44,121 bases of DNA, taken from positions 1-44,121 of the forward strand of contig JAGLZA010000197.1 in the NCBI GenBank assembly GCA_023131835.1, given 5' to 3'. A program made the position numbers and the translations under genes. The notes below the pieces were generated by a model. That model saw only the letters and a program-made list of their open reading frames with translations. It was not told where the DNA came from and ran no database searches. Numbering within the stretch: position 1 is the stretch's first letter; each line of letters begins with the position of its first letter. Below are positions 26,022 to 35,205 of this stretch, in pieces. Source of the stretch: Caldifarciminota bacterium. GTDB taxonomy: Bacteria > Hydrothermota > UBA3072.

Positions 26022-28409
26022 ATGAAAAAGTTGGCAATACTTATGATGATTGGGCTCTGTGGATTAGCATATGGTCAGGCAACAGATATCGGTATCCTCC
26101 CCACAGACTCGTGGTATTCAACCACTACCCTGACAGGAAAGACCATAGTCTACGATCCGACATCAAACAGAGCAGAGGTTGCCTACATCCCGGACCCCTA
26201 CTCATCTCATAACTTATATTGGGGGTGGTCAACCGACGGTGGAAATACCTGGAACGAGATGGGTCCTATTGATATGGGATATGGATGTTCCTATCCAGCC
26301 ATTGCTATGGATGGTAGTCAAACACCGTATATCATCTTCATTGACGGACTCTATCACAGCGGAGCAGACTCAACCCATGCCTTGTGCTTTACCAGAGACG
26401 AGTCATTTGGGGCAGGTCTGTGGGGGACGCCTATGATTCTAAGCGATACAATTCAGTATTCGATGAAATTTGGTTCAATAGATGTTAGCGCTTCAGGTGA
26501 CACAATCGTGATTGTATCCGAGGGCGATTATGAAAGGATTGAAGGTACTGACACGGTAAAGGTTCATGACATCCTGTTTACCAAATCTATAAATTCTGGT
26601 AACACTTTTGAACCTATGCAAGTCATTGCCTACGGTGATTCTTTTCCAAATACTGCGGAGTCACATGCTGCCGAATCTCCTGCCATTCATCTGGGAGATA
26701 ATGGTAAGATATTTGTAGAAGGTCTCGCAAAGGACACCATCCAGTATCCTGGTGAGGAATGGCAGAAGATTTATATGGCTTCTACTGACCTTGGTGCTAC
26801 ATGGACCGAGCCAACAGTTTTGCCTGGAGTAGCAGGCGGAACTTATTGCGAAAACTGGTGGGGAAGACTTTCTAATGGCATTGCTATGGGAGATATTGTG
26901 TATACAGGAGTTGGTATTTCCACATCAGGCAACAACAGACTGATTGGATACAGGTACCGCTTTTCTACCGATGTATTTGAAGAATATGGACCAATAGCCC
27001 CTACCCCTGCCGGAGGTATGTGGAGTGAGGCGACATGTGCAACCTTTGCTCATGATGCTGCAGGGAACCTCTTTGTAGCCTTTCAGGATAAGGACACACT
27101 ATCGGTCGCATACGGATACAACATCTTTGTAATGGGTTCTCCGGATAATGGTCACTACTGGACTTTTCCTCTGCGTGTGGGTTCAGGTCTTAAGAGACCC
27201 ATGGCTCCTGAAATAGCTCCTGTGGTTGGAGATTCGGGGCTCATAACCTACGCACCCCAGGGGTGGTGGGAAACTTTTAGTGATTCCTTAAGACTCATAA
27301 AGTTCTGCGTGGACTCGGTATTTGCTGTATCTCGAACTCCTCCCATGGTCTGGAATGTCACTGCATACGGAAATACATACGATGAAGTGGGACCCTATAT
27401 AATCCAGGTAAACGTTAAGGACGATCAGCCTGGTTTCTCGGTTGATCTAAAGTATATTATTGGAATCGATACGACTACCGTAACTATGCCAAATGTTGGC
27501 GGAGATACATACGAGGCAGAAATTCCCGGACAAACCACAGACACAAGAATAGAATACTGGGTCAAGGTCGTAGATACTGATTTGAATGAGGTTCTTGTGC
27601 CCGGTTCACCTGATGCAGGTTATTCCATACTAATTTTACCCGTCGGAATCGTTGCCTATGACGATGGGATAGCCATAGGCGGAATAACCGAGCCGTGGGG
27701 TAACGGCTTCATTTCGGTAATGTTTTCTCCCACCGAGGCTGCTGTCGAAACCCTAACTACGGTGCAACTCTTTATCTGGTCAGATCCCGATACTTTTATA
27801 ATTCATGTAAATCCTGATAATGGAAACGGAAAACCGATTCCGGATAGCAACCTGATTACCCCCATCGAAGCGGTGGCTGTCGATAGTGGAGCATGGATGG
27901 ATGTGAATGTAGGGGAGTTATTCATACCCGAAGAAGACTTTCATATTCGAATAGAGTTTCCACTTCACGACAGACCTTCTATCGGCGCCGATAAACTGTG
28001 CGATTGTGACCGCAGTTGGTTAAACTACGACGGATGGTGGTGGGCTCATCCATCCGAGTGGGAAGTCGGGGACCTTCTTATCCGCGCTATAATGCCGGGA
28101 TACGGCACCGGTATAGAGGAGAAAAGGACATTCATAAACAGATTGTCACAGAACTATCCTAATCCAATGGTAAAAGATACGAGAATCAAGTTTGCGATTT
28201 CAAAGGAAGAGAAGGTGAATATTTCTGTATACAATATTGTAGGACAGAAGGTGAGAACTCTTATAGACAAAAAGATGAAAGCAGGTTCTTATATTGTAAA
28301 CTGGAATGGCGAAACTGAGAATGGAAGAAAACTTGCCTCAGGGGTCTACTTCTATATTATGGAGGCAGGAGATTATACATCTTCAAGAAAACTTCTCCTC
28401 TTGAAGTAG
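26022..28409 (+). CDS. Secreted sialidase/BNR-like repeat protein with T9SS type A sorting domain
   Basis: A 795-residue secreted protein; signal peptide MKKLAILMMIGLCGLAYGQ. About residues 30-430 show repeated WSTDGGNTW, STDLGATWTEP and GSPDNGHYWTFP-like Asp-box (BNR) motifs, suggesting a six-bladed sialidase-like propeller, although the full sialidase active-site Arg triad cannot be confirmed. A beta-sandwich segment (about 440-540) follows. The C-terminal about 85 residues are a classic T9SS type A tail (LSQNYPNPMV, VYNIVGQKVRTL, GVYFYIM). It is likely exported by the PorV-dependent machinery and anchored on the surface. AAGGAGG is 5 bases before the ATG. Confidence 0.82.
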   Translation: MKKLAILMMIGLCGLAYGQATDIGILPTDSWYSTTTLTGKTIVYDPTSNRAEVAYIPDPYSSHNLYWGWSTDGGNTWNEMGPIDMGYGCSYPAIAMDGSQTPYIIFIDGLYHSGADSTHALCFTRDESFGAGLWGTPMILSDTIQYSMKFGSIDVSASGDTIVIVSEGDYERIEGTDTVKVHDILFTKSINSGNTFEPMQVIAYGDSFPNTAESHAAESPAIHLGDNGKIFVEGLAKDTIQYPGEEWQKIYMASTDLGATWTEPTVLPGVAGGTYCENWWGRLSNGIAMGDIVYTGVGISTSGNNRLIGYRYRFSTDVFEEYGPIAPTPAGGMWSEATCATFAHDAAGNLFVAFQDKDTLSVAYGYNIFVMGSPDNGHYWTFPLRVGSGLKRPMAPEIAPVVGDSGLITYAPQGWWETFSDSLRLIKFCVDSVFAVSRTPPMVWNVTAYGNTYDEVGPYIIQVNVKDDQPGFSVDLKYIIGIDTTTVTMPNVGGDTYEAEIPGQTTDTRIEYWVKVVDTDLNEVLVPGSPDAGYSILILPVGIVAYDDGIAIGGITEPWGNGFISVMFSPTEAAVETLTTVQLFIWSDPDTFIIHVNPDNGNGKPIPDSNLITPIEAVAVDSGAWMDVNVGELFIPEEDFHIRIEFPLHDRPSIGADKLCDCDRSWLNYDGWWWAHPSEWEVGDLLIRAIMPGYGTGIEEKRTFINRLSQNYPNPMVKDTRIKFAISKEEKVNISVYNIVGQKVRTLIDKKMKAGSYIVNWNGETENGRKLASGVYFYIMEAGDYTSSRKLLLLK

Positions 28410-28435
28410 AGATTAAAATTCAAAAGGGGGATACA

Positions 28436-31400
28436 GTGATAATTTTAAATCTCAAAATAGGAAGGAAGATTCTACCAGGATTTATATTTATTATACCACT
28501 CTTGTTTGCCTCAGGGATAGTTTTTGCAAAATACCCAGAACCTCAATGGAAGTGGGGTAAAGGTCAACCAGTAATAATATTTTCCAAGAATGTAAAGAGG
28601 ATCGAGAACCTGGGGTTAAAATTGGAATGGATGGGAGAGCAAAGTGGTCTTGTTCTCCTTAAAAGAGATGAATTTTCCCTTCTTGGAGAATTGGGACTTT
28701 CTTATCAAATTATAACAAAAAACGACGCCTGGAGAATTCTCACAAAAGGAGAGAGGCAGGAATACCCTGATATAGTCTGGCTTGATTATCCCTCCTATGG
28801 CTCTCAAGGAGAGAACATCACTGTATCCCCCCATTTTATTGCACAAGTGCCTTTAGGAGTGAATATTGTTTCAGTCATAATCTATCGAAGAACAACCGAG
28901 GGCGATTGGAACTTTGAATATATCTGCTCTCAGGATATAGAAGTCTCTACCCCGGTTGTAGACACGACAATCAGCTTTTCTTATTCACTTCCCGACTCAT
29001 TCTTCTATGTCTATGAATACTGGGTTGGAGTAGGTTATAGTTACTCTGGAAGTGATTACTACAGTTGGTTTAGTTACTATATCAACATGCCGCCCGTGCA
29101 GGTTCATCAGAAAGTGGCAATGATAGTGGATGAGGATGTTTATGATAATATCGAATCAGACCTTTTACAATATAAAACGGATGTTGAATCAAACTTTGAT
29201 GCTGAAATTCATTTAGATACTATATCGCCTGGAGTCACTCCAGAATCTCTTCGAGTATATCTGCAAAATCTGTATAATAATTATAACTTCACAGGTGCAA
29301 TACTTGTTGGACTTCTCCCTTATGCAATGTGGGAACCAGTATGGGGTGAGCCACCATTCCCAATACCTTACTTCTATGAAGACCTGGATGGTGAATTTAT
29401 AGATAGCGGCGGTGATGGATATTACGAGTGTCATAAATGGGGAGACAATCCAGAACCTGAGATATGGGTCTTCTGGATGAGACCCCCTCAAAATGACCCT
29501 CTTGCCCTCTCTCCTTTTCTTCAAAAATGCCATTCCTACTATGAACTCAACCTCCATATCCCGATGCAGGCATTTGAGTGCATTAACTATGACTGGAGAG
29601 GCGCTGCAAAACCACTCTATATAAATCTATCTCATATATATAATGAAGCAGTAGATACCATAGGTGGACACGGTTGGGGTGGAGATGGTAGAGTATCAGG
29701 GCAAGAATACCTCGATTATCTTTCCACATATGGCGCTGAGATGACCCATATCTGGTGCCACTCAGGGAGTGATGTTCACTGCTTTGATGAATCCCCATGG
29801 GTCTACTGGGATGATATAAGGGATATACAACCAGGTTCCTGGTTCTATCTGCTCTGGGCATGCCATGGTGCAAACTTTGATGACTACCCCTCAAATAATC
29901 TTGCTATCAATTACTGTATGGGAGCATCCTCGGGACTTGCTTCTCTTGGTGTGGTTAGAAGCATTGGGACAGGTAATGCACAGGAGAGTTTTTTTAATTC
30001 TCTTGCGTACGGAAAATCCCTTGGAGAGGCATATATGGATTATATGTCTTACAACTATGACTCAACCTGGGTGAAGATATGGCATGGTAGTTCTGTTTCC
30101 CCTGACTCTTTTGTATGGGATTTCTGCTTTATAGGTAATCCATTTGTCAAATTCCCGGGAACCCTTGCGGGACCTCCAGCTCCTCCAAAGGACCTCACTG
30201 CCTCTCCCGGATATTTCGAGGTAGATCTCCAATGGACCGCAAATTACGAAACAGATATAGCAGGTTATAATGTTTATAGGAGTGAGACCTCCGGTGGAGT
30301 ATACGAGAAATTGAACCTCTCCCCTATCTCTGATACTATCTACAACGATACTACTGTGGGGAGCAACTGGTATTACTATGTGGCGACCGCAGTAGATACA
30401 CAGGACCTGGAAAGCAATTATTCATTAGAGATATCTGTCCGTCCAATAACCCTTGACCAGGGAATACTGGTGGTTGATGAAACAAGAGATGGAACCGGGG
30501 TACCCGGGTCACCAAACGATGCCCAGGTAGATAGCTTTTATAACGCTATCCTATCGGGTTATACCTTCACAGAATGGGATGTGGATTCTCTTGGTACGCC
30601 TTCTATAAATGAACTTGGACCATATTCCCCCGTCATCTGGCATGGGGATGATTATGCATCCCAGAAGCTTTCTTCTGCAATTCCCGAGATAAAGAAATAT
30701 CTTGATGTGGGTGGGAACTTATGGCTCTCTGGCTGGAAACCCATCTTAGCTATTATGGGGTCAGGGATATATCCATTCACATTCGTAAGTGGTGATTTTC
30801 CCTACGACTATCTAAAACTCTTGAATGCCAATGAATCAACATCAAATGACTTTTTATCTGCTCAGGGAGATCTGGGATACACACATGTATCAATTGATTC
30901 TACAAAAATCCCATCCTCCTGGAATGGAAAGATGAAGTATATTGATATATTTGAGCCTTACGATGCAGAGGTTATCTATTCCTTCAACTCTGCCTCCTCT
31001 GATACATCCTTTCAGGATAAGCCCTGTGGAATAAGGTATCTTGGAGAAAATTACAGGGTTGTATTCTTTGGTTTTCCTATATACTTTACGAAAGAAGACG
31101 AAGCTACACTGCTTGCACAGAAGGTATTGAGTGATCTACAAGCCGGAGTCAGCGAAGAAACTTCAAGCCCAACCACATTTGGCTTACACCAGAACCACCC
31201 TAATCCATTCAGGACAACAACAACTATCAGCTATCAGGTAGGTGATGAAGGACAAAAAAGAGAGTCTTCGGTCTCTCTAAAGATCTACAATATAACTGGA
31301 AGGTTGGTCAAAACACTAATAGATAGTCATCAATCTCCCGGTTACTACAAGATTAGATGGGATGGGAGGGACAAGAATGATAATATTCTTCCTGCAGGGA

Positions 31401-31465
31401 TATATTTTTGTTCTTTCTCTTCTGTGAATTCTTGCTTTACGATAAAGATAGTGAAAATCAAGTAG
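28436..31465 (+). CDS. Gingipain-like C25 cysteine peptidase with FnIII, ILVVDETRDG and T9SS domains
   Basis: A 1009-residue secreted peptidase. Signal segment at about 10-32. A propeptide/C25 N-terminal region is followed by the catalytic domain (about 220-570), where MTHIWCHSGSDVH carries the candidate catalytic His and FYLLWACHGANF the candidate Cys nucleophile; both fit the caspase-like clan CD layout of gingipains. A fibronectin-III module follows (about 580-670, IAGYNVYRSETSGG), then the same ILVVDETRDG domain as in the lipoprotein at 18811 (about 675-905), then a T9SS type A tail (NHPNPFRTTTTISYQV; IYNITGRLVKTLID; AGIYF). GTG 28436 is 5 bases after AGGGGG and no better start exists. 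It is the last gene of the surface block. Confidence 0.85.
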   Translation: MIILNLKIGRKILPGFIFIIPLLFASGIVFAKYPEPQWKWGKGQPVIIFSKNVKRIENLGLKLEWMGEQSGLVLLKRDEFSLLGELGLSYQIITKNDAWRILTKGERQEYPDIVWLDYPSYGSQGENITVSPHFIAQVPLGVNIVSVIIYRRTTEGDWNFEYICSQDIEVSTPVVDTTISFSYSLPDSFFYVYEYWVGVGYSYSGSDYYSWFSYYINMPPVQVHQKVAMIVDEDVYDNIESDLLQYKTDVESNFDAEIHLDTISPGVTPESLRVYLQNLYNNYNFTGAILVGLLPYAMWEPVWGEPPFPIPYFYEDLDGEFIDSGGDGYYECHKWGDNPEPEIWVFWMRPPQNDPLALSPFLQKCHSYYELNLHIPMQAFECINYDWRGAAKPLYINLSHIYNEAVDTIGGHGWGGDGRVSGQEYLDYLSTYGAEMTHIWCHSGSDVHCFDESPWVYWDDIRDIQPGSWFYLLWACHGANFDDYPSNNLAINYCMGASSGLASLGVVRSIGTGNAQESFFNSLAYGKSLGEAYMDYMSYNYDSTWVKIWHGSSVSPDSFVWDFCFIGNPFVKFPGTLAGPPAPPKDLTASPGYFEVDLQWTANYETDIAGYNVYRSETSGGVYEKLNLSPISDTIYNDTTVGSNWYYYVATAVDTQDLESNYSLEISVRPITLDQGILVVDETRDGTGVPGSPNDAQVDSFYNAILSGYTFTEWDVDSLGTPSINELGPYSPVIWHGDDYASQKLSSAIPEIKKYLDVGGNLWLSGWKPILAIMGSGIYPFTFVSGDFPYDYLKLLNANESTSNDFLSAQGDLGYTHVSIDSTKIPSSWNGKMKYIDIFEPYDAEVIYSFNSASSDTSFQDKPCGIRYLGENYRVVFFGFPIYFTKEDEATLLAQKVLSDLQAGVSEETSSPTTFGLHQNHPNPFRTTTTISYQVGDEGQKRESSVSLKIYNITGRLVKTLIDSHQSPGYYKIRWDGRDKNDNILPAGIYFCSFSSVNSCFTIKIVKIK

Positions 31466-31677
31466 TGGTAGATGTCTACGATTATAAGTAAAGAGTCGCG
31501 AGGACTTGTCGTTCATAAACCGCAGTCGATTTCCGAAGGCCGAGGAAATCGCTGCTTCCGCTCTCGACCATTGATGAGGGTTTCTAAACGATATCACCTC
31601 GCACTGATTGAAATGGATACCCTCAAGCTCGGAGTTTGACGGTATGATATCTTTGCCTTTCCTACAGTACAATTGTC

Positions 31678-31731
31678 ATTGTTCACCCCGTGGAATAGAA
31701 GCACTTCAGGTAATCTCTCCTATTCCACGGG
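31678..31731. repeat. 54-bp dispersed inverted repeat (copy 1), nested in the MITE-like element
   Basis: Near-palindromic: CCCCGTGGAATAG on the left and CTATTCCACGGGG on the right, around GCACTTCAGGTAATCTCTC. The same unit is present in reverse orientation at 44023-44075 with about three differences. Adjacent sequence 31740-31772 (CTTCCTGC...GACCCCAGTGAAGCAA) recurs at 42254-42283, so the inserted block is a larger dispersed family. Confidence 0.7.
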
Positions 31732-31792
31732 GCAGGCTTTTCTTCCTGCCTGACCCCAGTGAAGCAATCCCCGGTGTGGGGCTTGGGCTTTC

Positions 31793-31827
31793 GACTCTCG
31801 ACATTGGACATTGGACTTTGGACTCTT
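31793..31827. repeat. Five 7-bp tandem units (GACATTG-like)
   Basis: GACTCTC, GACATTG, GACATTG, GACTTTG and GACTCTT follow one another with an exact 7-base period. It is the clearest of the short periodic arrays that mark the gaps of this window. Confidence 0.75.
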
Positions 31828-32046
31828 TTTGTCTTATCTGTCTAACTCCGAGCGTACAAACTCCAGAATTTACACTAAATCATACAACTTTGGGACAACC
31901 CCAACCCTTGATAATTGGCGATCTTCTGTTATACTTATTTAGCAATAGAATTGGGTTTAAGTATTTATTGGTAAAGATGGATTTTTAACCAAGAGTAGAG
32001 TATATTTAATCGAAAACTGAATAATATAGAACTAAAGGAGGAACTA

Positions 32047-34356
32047 ATGAAAAATTTCGAGATTAAAGAACTAATCTGTACCCTGATACTAATATCCTTA
32101 CTTGCAGGTTTAACCACTAGTTGTGCAGGGCCTACCCAATATGACCAGGATGAATGGAGTATTTTAGCCAATTCCAAAGCGGAAATCCTTACTTTCAAAC
32201 ATAAAAAACTGGAATTTGTAATGGGTAATGTCCGTCTCAATCTGAAAAAAGATAACAAACTTTGTCAACTATCTGGTTGGGAGGTAATAAAGGATAATGG
32301 GAAATTAACCATTACAACCAATGAACCCGATAGTACTACATGGGAATTTAAGGTAACCGAAAAAGGGTTGGATATAAGTGCCTCCGTTAGCAATGTAGTT
32401 ATCACAGGAGTGGCTCCAGCCACTGAAGACAGGATACCGGCCAGGGTTGAAAATCAGGACAATGGAGTAATGTACACTGCTCTCGGTTTCGTCTCTGCCC
32501 GAAATATATATAACTTGTTCGATCGCAAGACTGACATCCTGATTCAGTTCCCTACCACAAGTGATTTGAGCCGTAACGCTTTCAATGAAAAAGCGTTGGA
32601 CCTGGAGATTCCGATAGTAAAAGGAACTGAAATCTCCTTAATTTTCGATTATTATACAGAAGAAATAGGATTGGCAGATTATCAAAAGACAGCGTTCAAA
32701 CCCACATACGAACCAATACCAGACCGTTTTAAGACAGCTCCTACTGGTTGGTGTAGTTGGTATTGTTACTATATGAGTCCAACCGGGGAAGACATAGCAA
32801 GGGAAACAGATGCGTTTGCCAGGAAATTAAAACCTTATGGTCTGGAATATGTTCAACTCGATGCCTGTCATACAAGAGGAGGAGATGCAAACTATCTACA
32901 ATGGAATAAGGAGGTATTCCCCAGGGGCGGCAAGTGGCTCTTTAAGTATATCAGGGATAAAGGATTAAAACCCGGTCTCTGGGTCAATGCATATGGTGCA
33001 AATTATGCAAATCCAGAGTGTGCCGATAAATATCCAGAAAACTTTTTCCTTCGCGATAAGAATGGTAAATTGTCCAGTGCTTGCTGTACTGCCGATACCA
33101 CAGAGGTTAGACTTGATTGCACCAATCCTGAAGTCATAGAAAAGCATCTAAAGCCAATGTTTAAAACCCTTGTAAAAGACTGGGGTCTTGAATACTTAAA
33201 GGATGCAGGATGGGGAACATGGATGGACTATTACGAAAAGAATAGAAAGAACGCCTTTGATGCTTCAATTGATAGTAGAGAGGCTTATCGTAGAGTTCAG
33301 CAGGTAATAAGAGAGATTATGGGACCTGATAACTACATAACCGGTTGTGCTATGCATGAAGTGGGCGTTGGTTTCGGTTATTTCGACGGCTCCCGCACAG
33401 GTGGAGACGACTATGCCTCATGGACAGGAGAGGGATATTGGGTTGATGGAATGCAAGTATTCTTCCGCAGCCTATTTGGTGCGAATTATCTCAACGGTAT
33501 CTGTTGGTGGTCCGATCCGGATGTGGTTATGGTTCGTGATCCTTTAACAATGGAGGAAGGCATAACCATTGTAAGTTCTATAGCATTGACGGGACAGACT
33601 TACATGATAAGTGACTTTATTGCAGACTTTTCTAAAGAGAGGTTGCAACGCTTTCTTTCCAGCAAATTATCAAATGACTTTGCCAGACAGTATCCTGATC
33701 TTGTAAAAGCGCTATCTGAAGAGAAATTGGAATTATACAAAAAGACTATGCCTACTATGCCTATCACAGCGATGGATCTTTATCCTTTCAGAACTAAACC
33801 CATTTGCTGTCCGCGCCCCGCAAATTACCCTGAAGTGCTAGACCTCAAGGTCAACGCCGAATCAGGGGTATATGATGTGGTGGCAATATACAACTGGAAA
33901 GATAAACCCACCACCAAAACCATTTCCTTCGAAGAGGATCTGGGATTGTATCCAGACAAGGAGTATCTAATTTTTGACTTCTGGAACCTACAACTTGAGG
34001 GGATATTCAAGGATAGGATTCAAACCGAAGTCCCAGCCCATGGTACACGTGTCTTAATAACGAGACCTCTATCCAATAATCCACAACTCCTTGCCACCTC
34101 GCGTCATATAACAGGTGCTTTTAGTATTAAAGCACTCAGATGGAACACAACAAAACTTACTTTAAGTGGAACATCTCAGGCTGTACCTGAAGCATCATAC
34201 TCACTGTTTATTTATGTTCCTAAAGGAATGAAAGTATCCAGGGTAGATGCAAATGCTTCAGGTCTATCCCACAATATCACCCAGGAACGGGTGCTCGAGG
34301 TGAATTTTACAGGACAAAAAGAACCTGTTGACTGGGTGGTAGAGTTTAAAAAGTGA
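32047..34356 (+). CDS. Lipoprotein GH36-type alpha-galactosidase-like enzyme
   Basis: A 769-residue lipoprotein (hydrophobic helix then LTTSC, Cys about residue 26). A beta-sandwich domain (about 30-215) precedes a GH36/Sip1-like barrel: GWCSWYCYYMSP (about 235), YVQLDACH, EYLKDAGWGTW (about 385, likely nucleophile Asp), FDGSRTGGDDY (about 448, likely acid/base Asp) and WWSDPDVVMVRDPL. These motifs parallel the minus-strand enzyme at 9506-12004, so the two are paralogues with different N- and C-terminal modules; this one lacks the NPCBM domain and ends in a short beta domain. Probably anchored to a membrane and acting on galactosides outside the cytoplasm. AAGGAGG lies 5 bases before the ATG. 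Confidence 0.85.
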   Translation: MKNFEIKELICTLILISLLAGLTTSCAGPTQYDQDEWSILANSKAEILTFKHKKLEFVMGNVRLNLKKDNKLCQLSGWEVIKDNGKLTITTNEPDSTTWEFKVTEKGLDISASVSNVVITGVAPATEDRIPARVENQDNGVMYTALGFVSARNIYNLFDRKTDILIQFPTTSDLSRNAFNEKALDLEIPIVKGTEISLIFDYYTEEIGLADYQKTAFKPTYEPIPDRFKTAPTGWCSWYCYYMSPTGEDIARETDAFARKLKPYGLEYVQLDACHTRGGDANYLQWNKEVFPRGGKWLFKYIRDKGLKPGLWVNAYGANYANPECADKYPENFFLRDKNGKLSSACCTADTTEVRLDCTNPEVIEKHLKPMFKTLVKDWGLEYLKDAGWGTWMDYYEKNRKNAFDASIDSREAYRRVQQVIREIMGPDNYITGCAMHEVGVGFGYFDGSRTGGDDYASWTGEGYWVDGMQVFFRSLFGANYLNGICWWSDPDVVMVRDPLTMEEGITIVSSIALTGQTYMISDFIADFSKERLQRFLSSKLSNDFARQYPDLVKALSEEKLELYKKTMPTMPITAMDLYPFRTKPICCPRPANYPEVLDLKVNAESGVYDVVAIYNWKDKPTTKTISFEEDLGLYPDKEYLIFDFWNLQLEGIFKDRIQTEVPAHGTRVLITRPLSNNPQLLATSRHITGAFSIKALRWNTTKLTLSGTSQAVPEASYSLFIYVPKGMKVSRVDANASGLSHNITQERVLEVNFTGQKEPVDWVVEFKK

Positions 34357-34397
34357 GGAGTAGTCTTTTATAGACAATATAACTTATTCACATAAAT

Positions 34398-35195
34398 ATG
34401 CTTTTTTGGAATTTAATTTTGAATACTAAACGGTTAATTACACCGACTATCTGTATTATCATTTTTTTAGGAGTCCTTGTAATAGGTTTATCAATCAAAA
34501 GCAAATTCAACAAGGAAAAACAAAGTACTGTATTAGTTAAATCTAAAAACGTGCATGCAAATTCAAATTTGGTAGCAGTGGATGGGACTAACCGTGACCT
34601 GGGCATTGTGAAAGAAGGAACTAATCCCCATGTTTTCTTTACGTTAGCAAATATCGGCACTGATGAAACAAGTGTGAGAGTCCATGATCTTTCTAAGGGT
34701 GGATGCACATCAGTATCTTCTATACCGAAACTGGCACCTGGAGATACCGCTCAGTTAGAACTTATCTTCCAGACCCTTGGGTACGGAGGGCGAACACCTA
34801 CCAGACGTGTTCAGATACACTACGGCAATCCCGAATTTAGTCCCCTGGAGCTCAGTGTGACTGCTAAGATAATTCCTCCGGAGCCGTACCAGGTCCTTAT
34901 AGGTGAACTGAGGTATAATTTCTTCGTCCTGATAGATATTCGGTCTCCGGAAGCTTTCGCCCGGGAGCACATCGTCGGAGCTATCAACGTGCCACAGAAG
35001 GAACTAACCGGGTTGGTCACTAATCTACCAAAATATTTATTGATTTATCTCTATTCGGAAGACGGTACAAAAAGTGACGAAGCAGCTTTAATGTTGAGGG
35101 CCAAAAGTTTCTCAGAGTGTTTGAGCATAGTAGGCGGTCTAAATGAATGGAAGCAAAGATACGGAAAGAGTCATCTCATTTCCGGCCCCAGATAG
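34398..35195 (+). CDS. Membrane-anchored DUF1573 protein with degenerate rhodanese domain
   Basis: A 265-residue protein with an N-terminal membrane anchor (about 12-30). A DUF1573-like beta-sandwich (about 60-155: RDLGIVKEGTNPHVFFTLAN, LAPGDTAQLELIF) is typical of redox-linked periplasmic proteins of Bacteroidetes and relatives. A rhodanese-like domain follows (about 165-258: LIDIRSPEAFAREHIVGAINVP, GGLNEWK). The loop that normally holds the active-site Cys reads YLYSEDGTKSDEAA, so the Cys is missing and sulfur transfer is unlikely; a binding or structural role is inferred. The next gene encodes a thioredoxin-CcdA protein, so both probably act in extracytoplasmic thiol or sulfur chemistry. 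No clear ribosome-binding site is seen at ATG 34398. Confidence 0.8.
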   Translation: MLFWNLILNTKRLITPTICIIIFLGVLVIGLSIKSKFNKEKQSTVLVKSKNVHANSNLVAVDGTNRDLGIVKEGTNPHVFFTLANIGTDETSVRVHDLSKGGCTSVSSIPKLAPGDTAQLELIFQTLGYGGRTPTRRVQIHYGNPEFSPLELSVTAKIIPPEPYQVLIGELRYNFFVLIDIRSPEAFAREHIVGAINVPQKELTGLVTNLPKYLLIYLYSEDGTKSDEAALMLRAKSFSECLSIVGGLNEWKQRYGKSHLISGPR

Positions 35196-35205
35196 AATTA
35201 CTAAA

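Larger units (their letters stand above)
31515..31898. mobile_element. Left-truncated, interrupted copy B of the MITE-like element
   Basis: Sequence from the GATTTCC...GGAAATC hairpin (about 31530-31552) through GGTTTCTAAACGATATCACC and GCTCGGAGTTTGAC (31627-31640) matches copy A at 7880-8020. After an insertion, GTCTAACTCCGAGC (31840-31853) to the 20-bp right end (31879-31898) matches 8063-8121. The left 20-bp end is absent. One hairpin shows compensatory changes compared with copy A (A-T outer pair replaced by G-C), suggesting its structure is maintained. Confidence 0.65.
31466..32046. other. Gap with nested repeats before the second GH36-like gene
   Basis: About 580 bases without a gene. 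It is almost entirely repeat: a left-truncated copy of the galK-galM element (about 31515-31898), interrupted by about 170 bases of another repeat family (31660-31830). The last about 100 bases are AT-rich and lead to AAGGAGG before the ATG at 32047. Confidence 0.75.

Noticed and set aside
31608-31988. 126-codon frame in the gap before the second GH36 gene
   Set aside because: It reads straight through the two repeat families and the 7-bp array, so it is a by-product of repeat DNA.
35143-35205. Earlier start for the thioredoxin-CcdA gene
   Set aside because: Would overlap the previous gene by 53 bases and put a polar leader before the signal segment.
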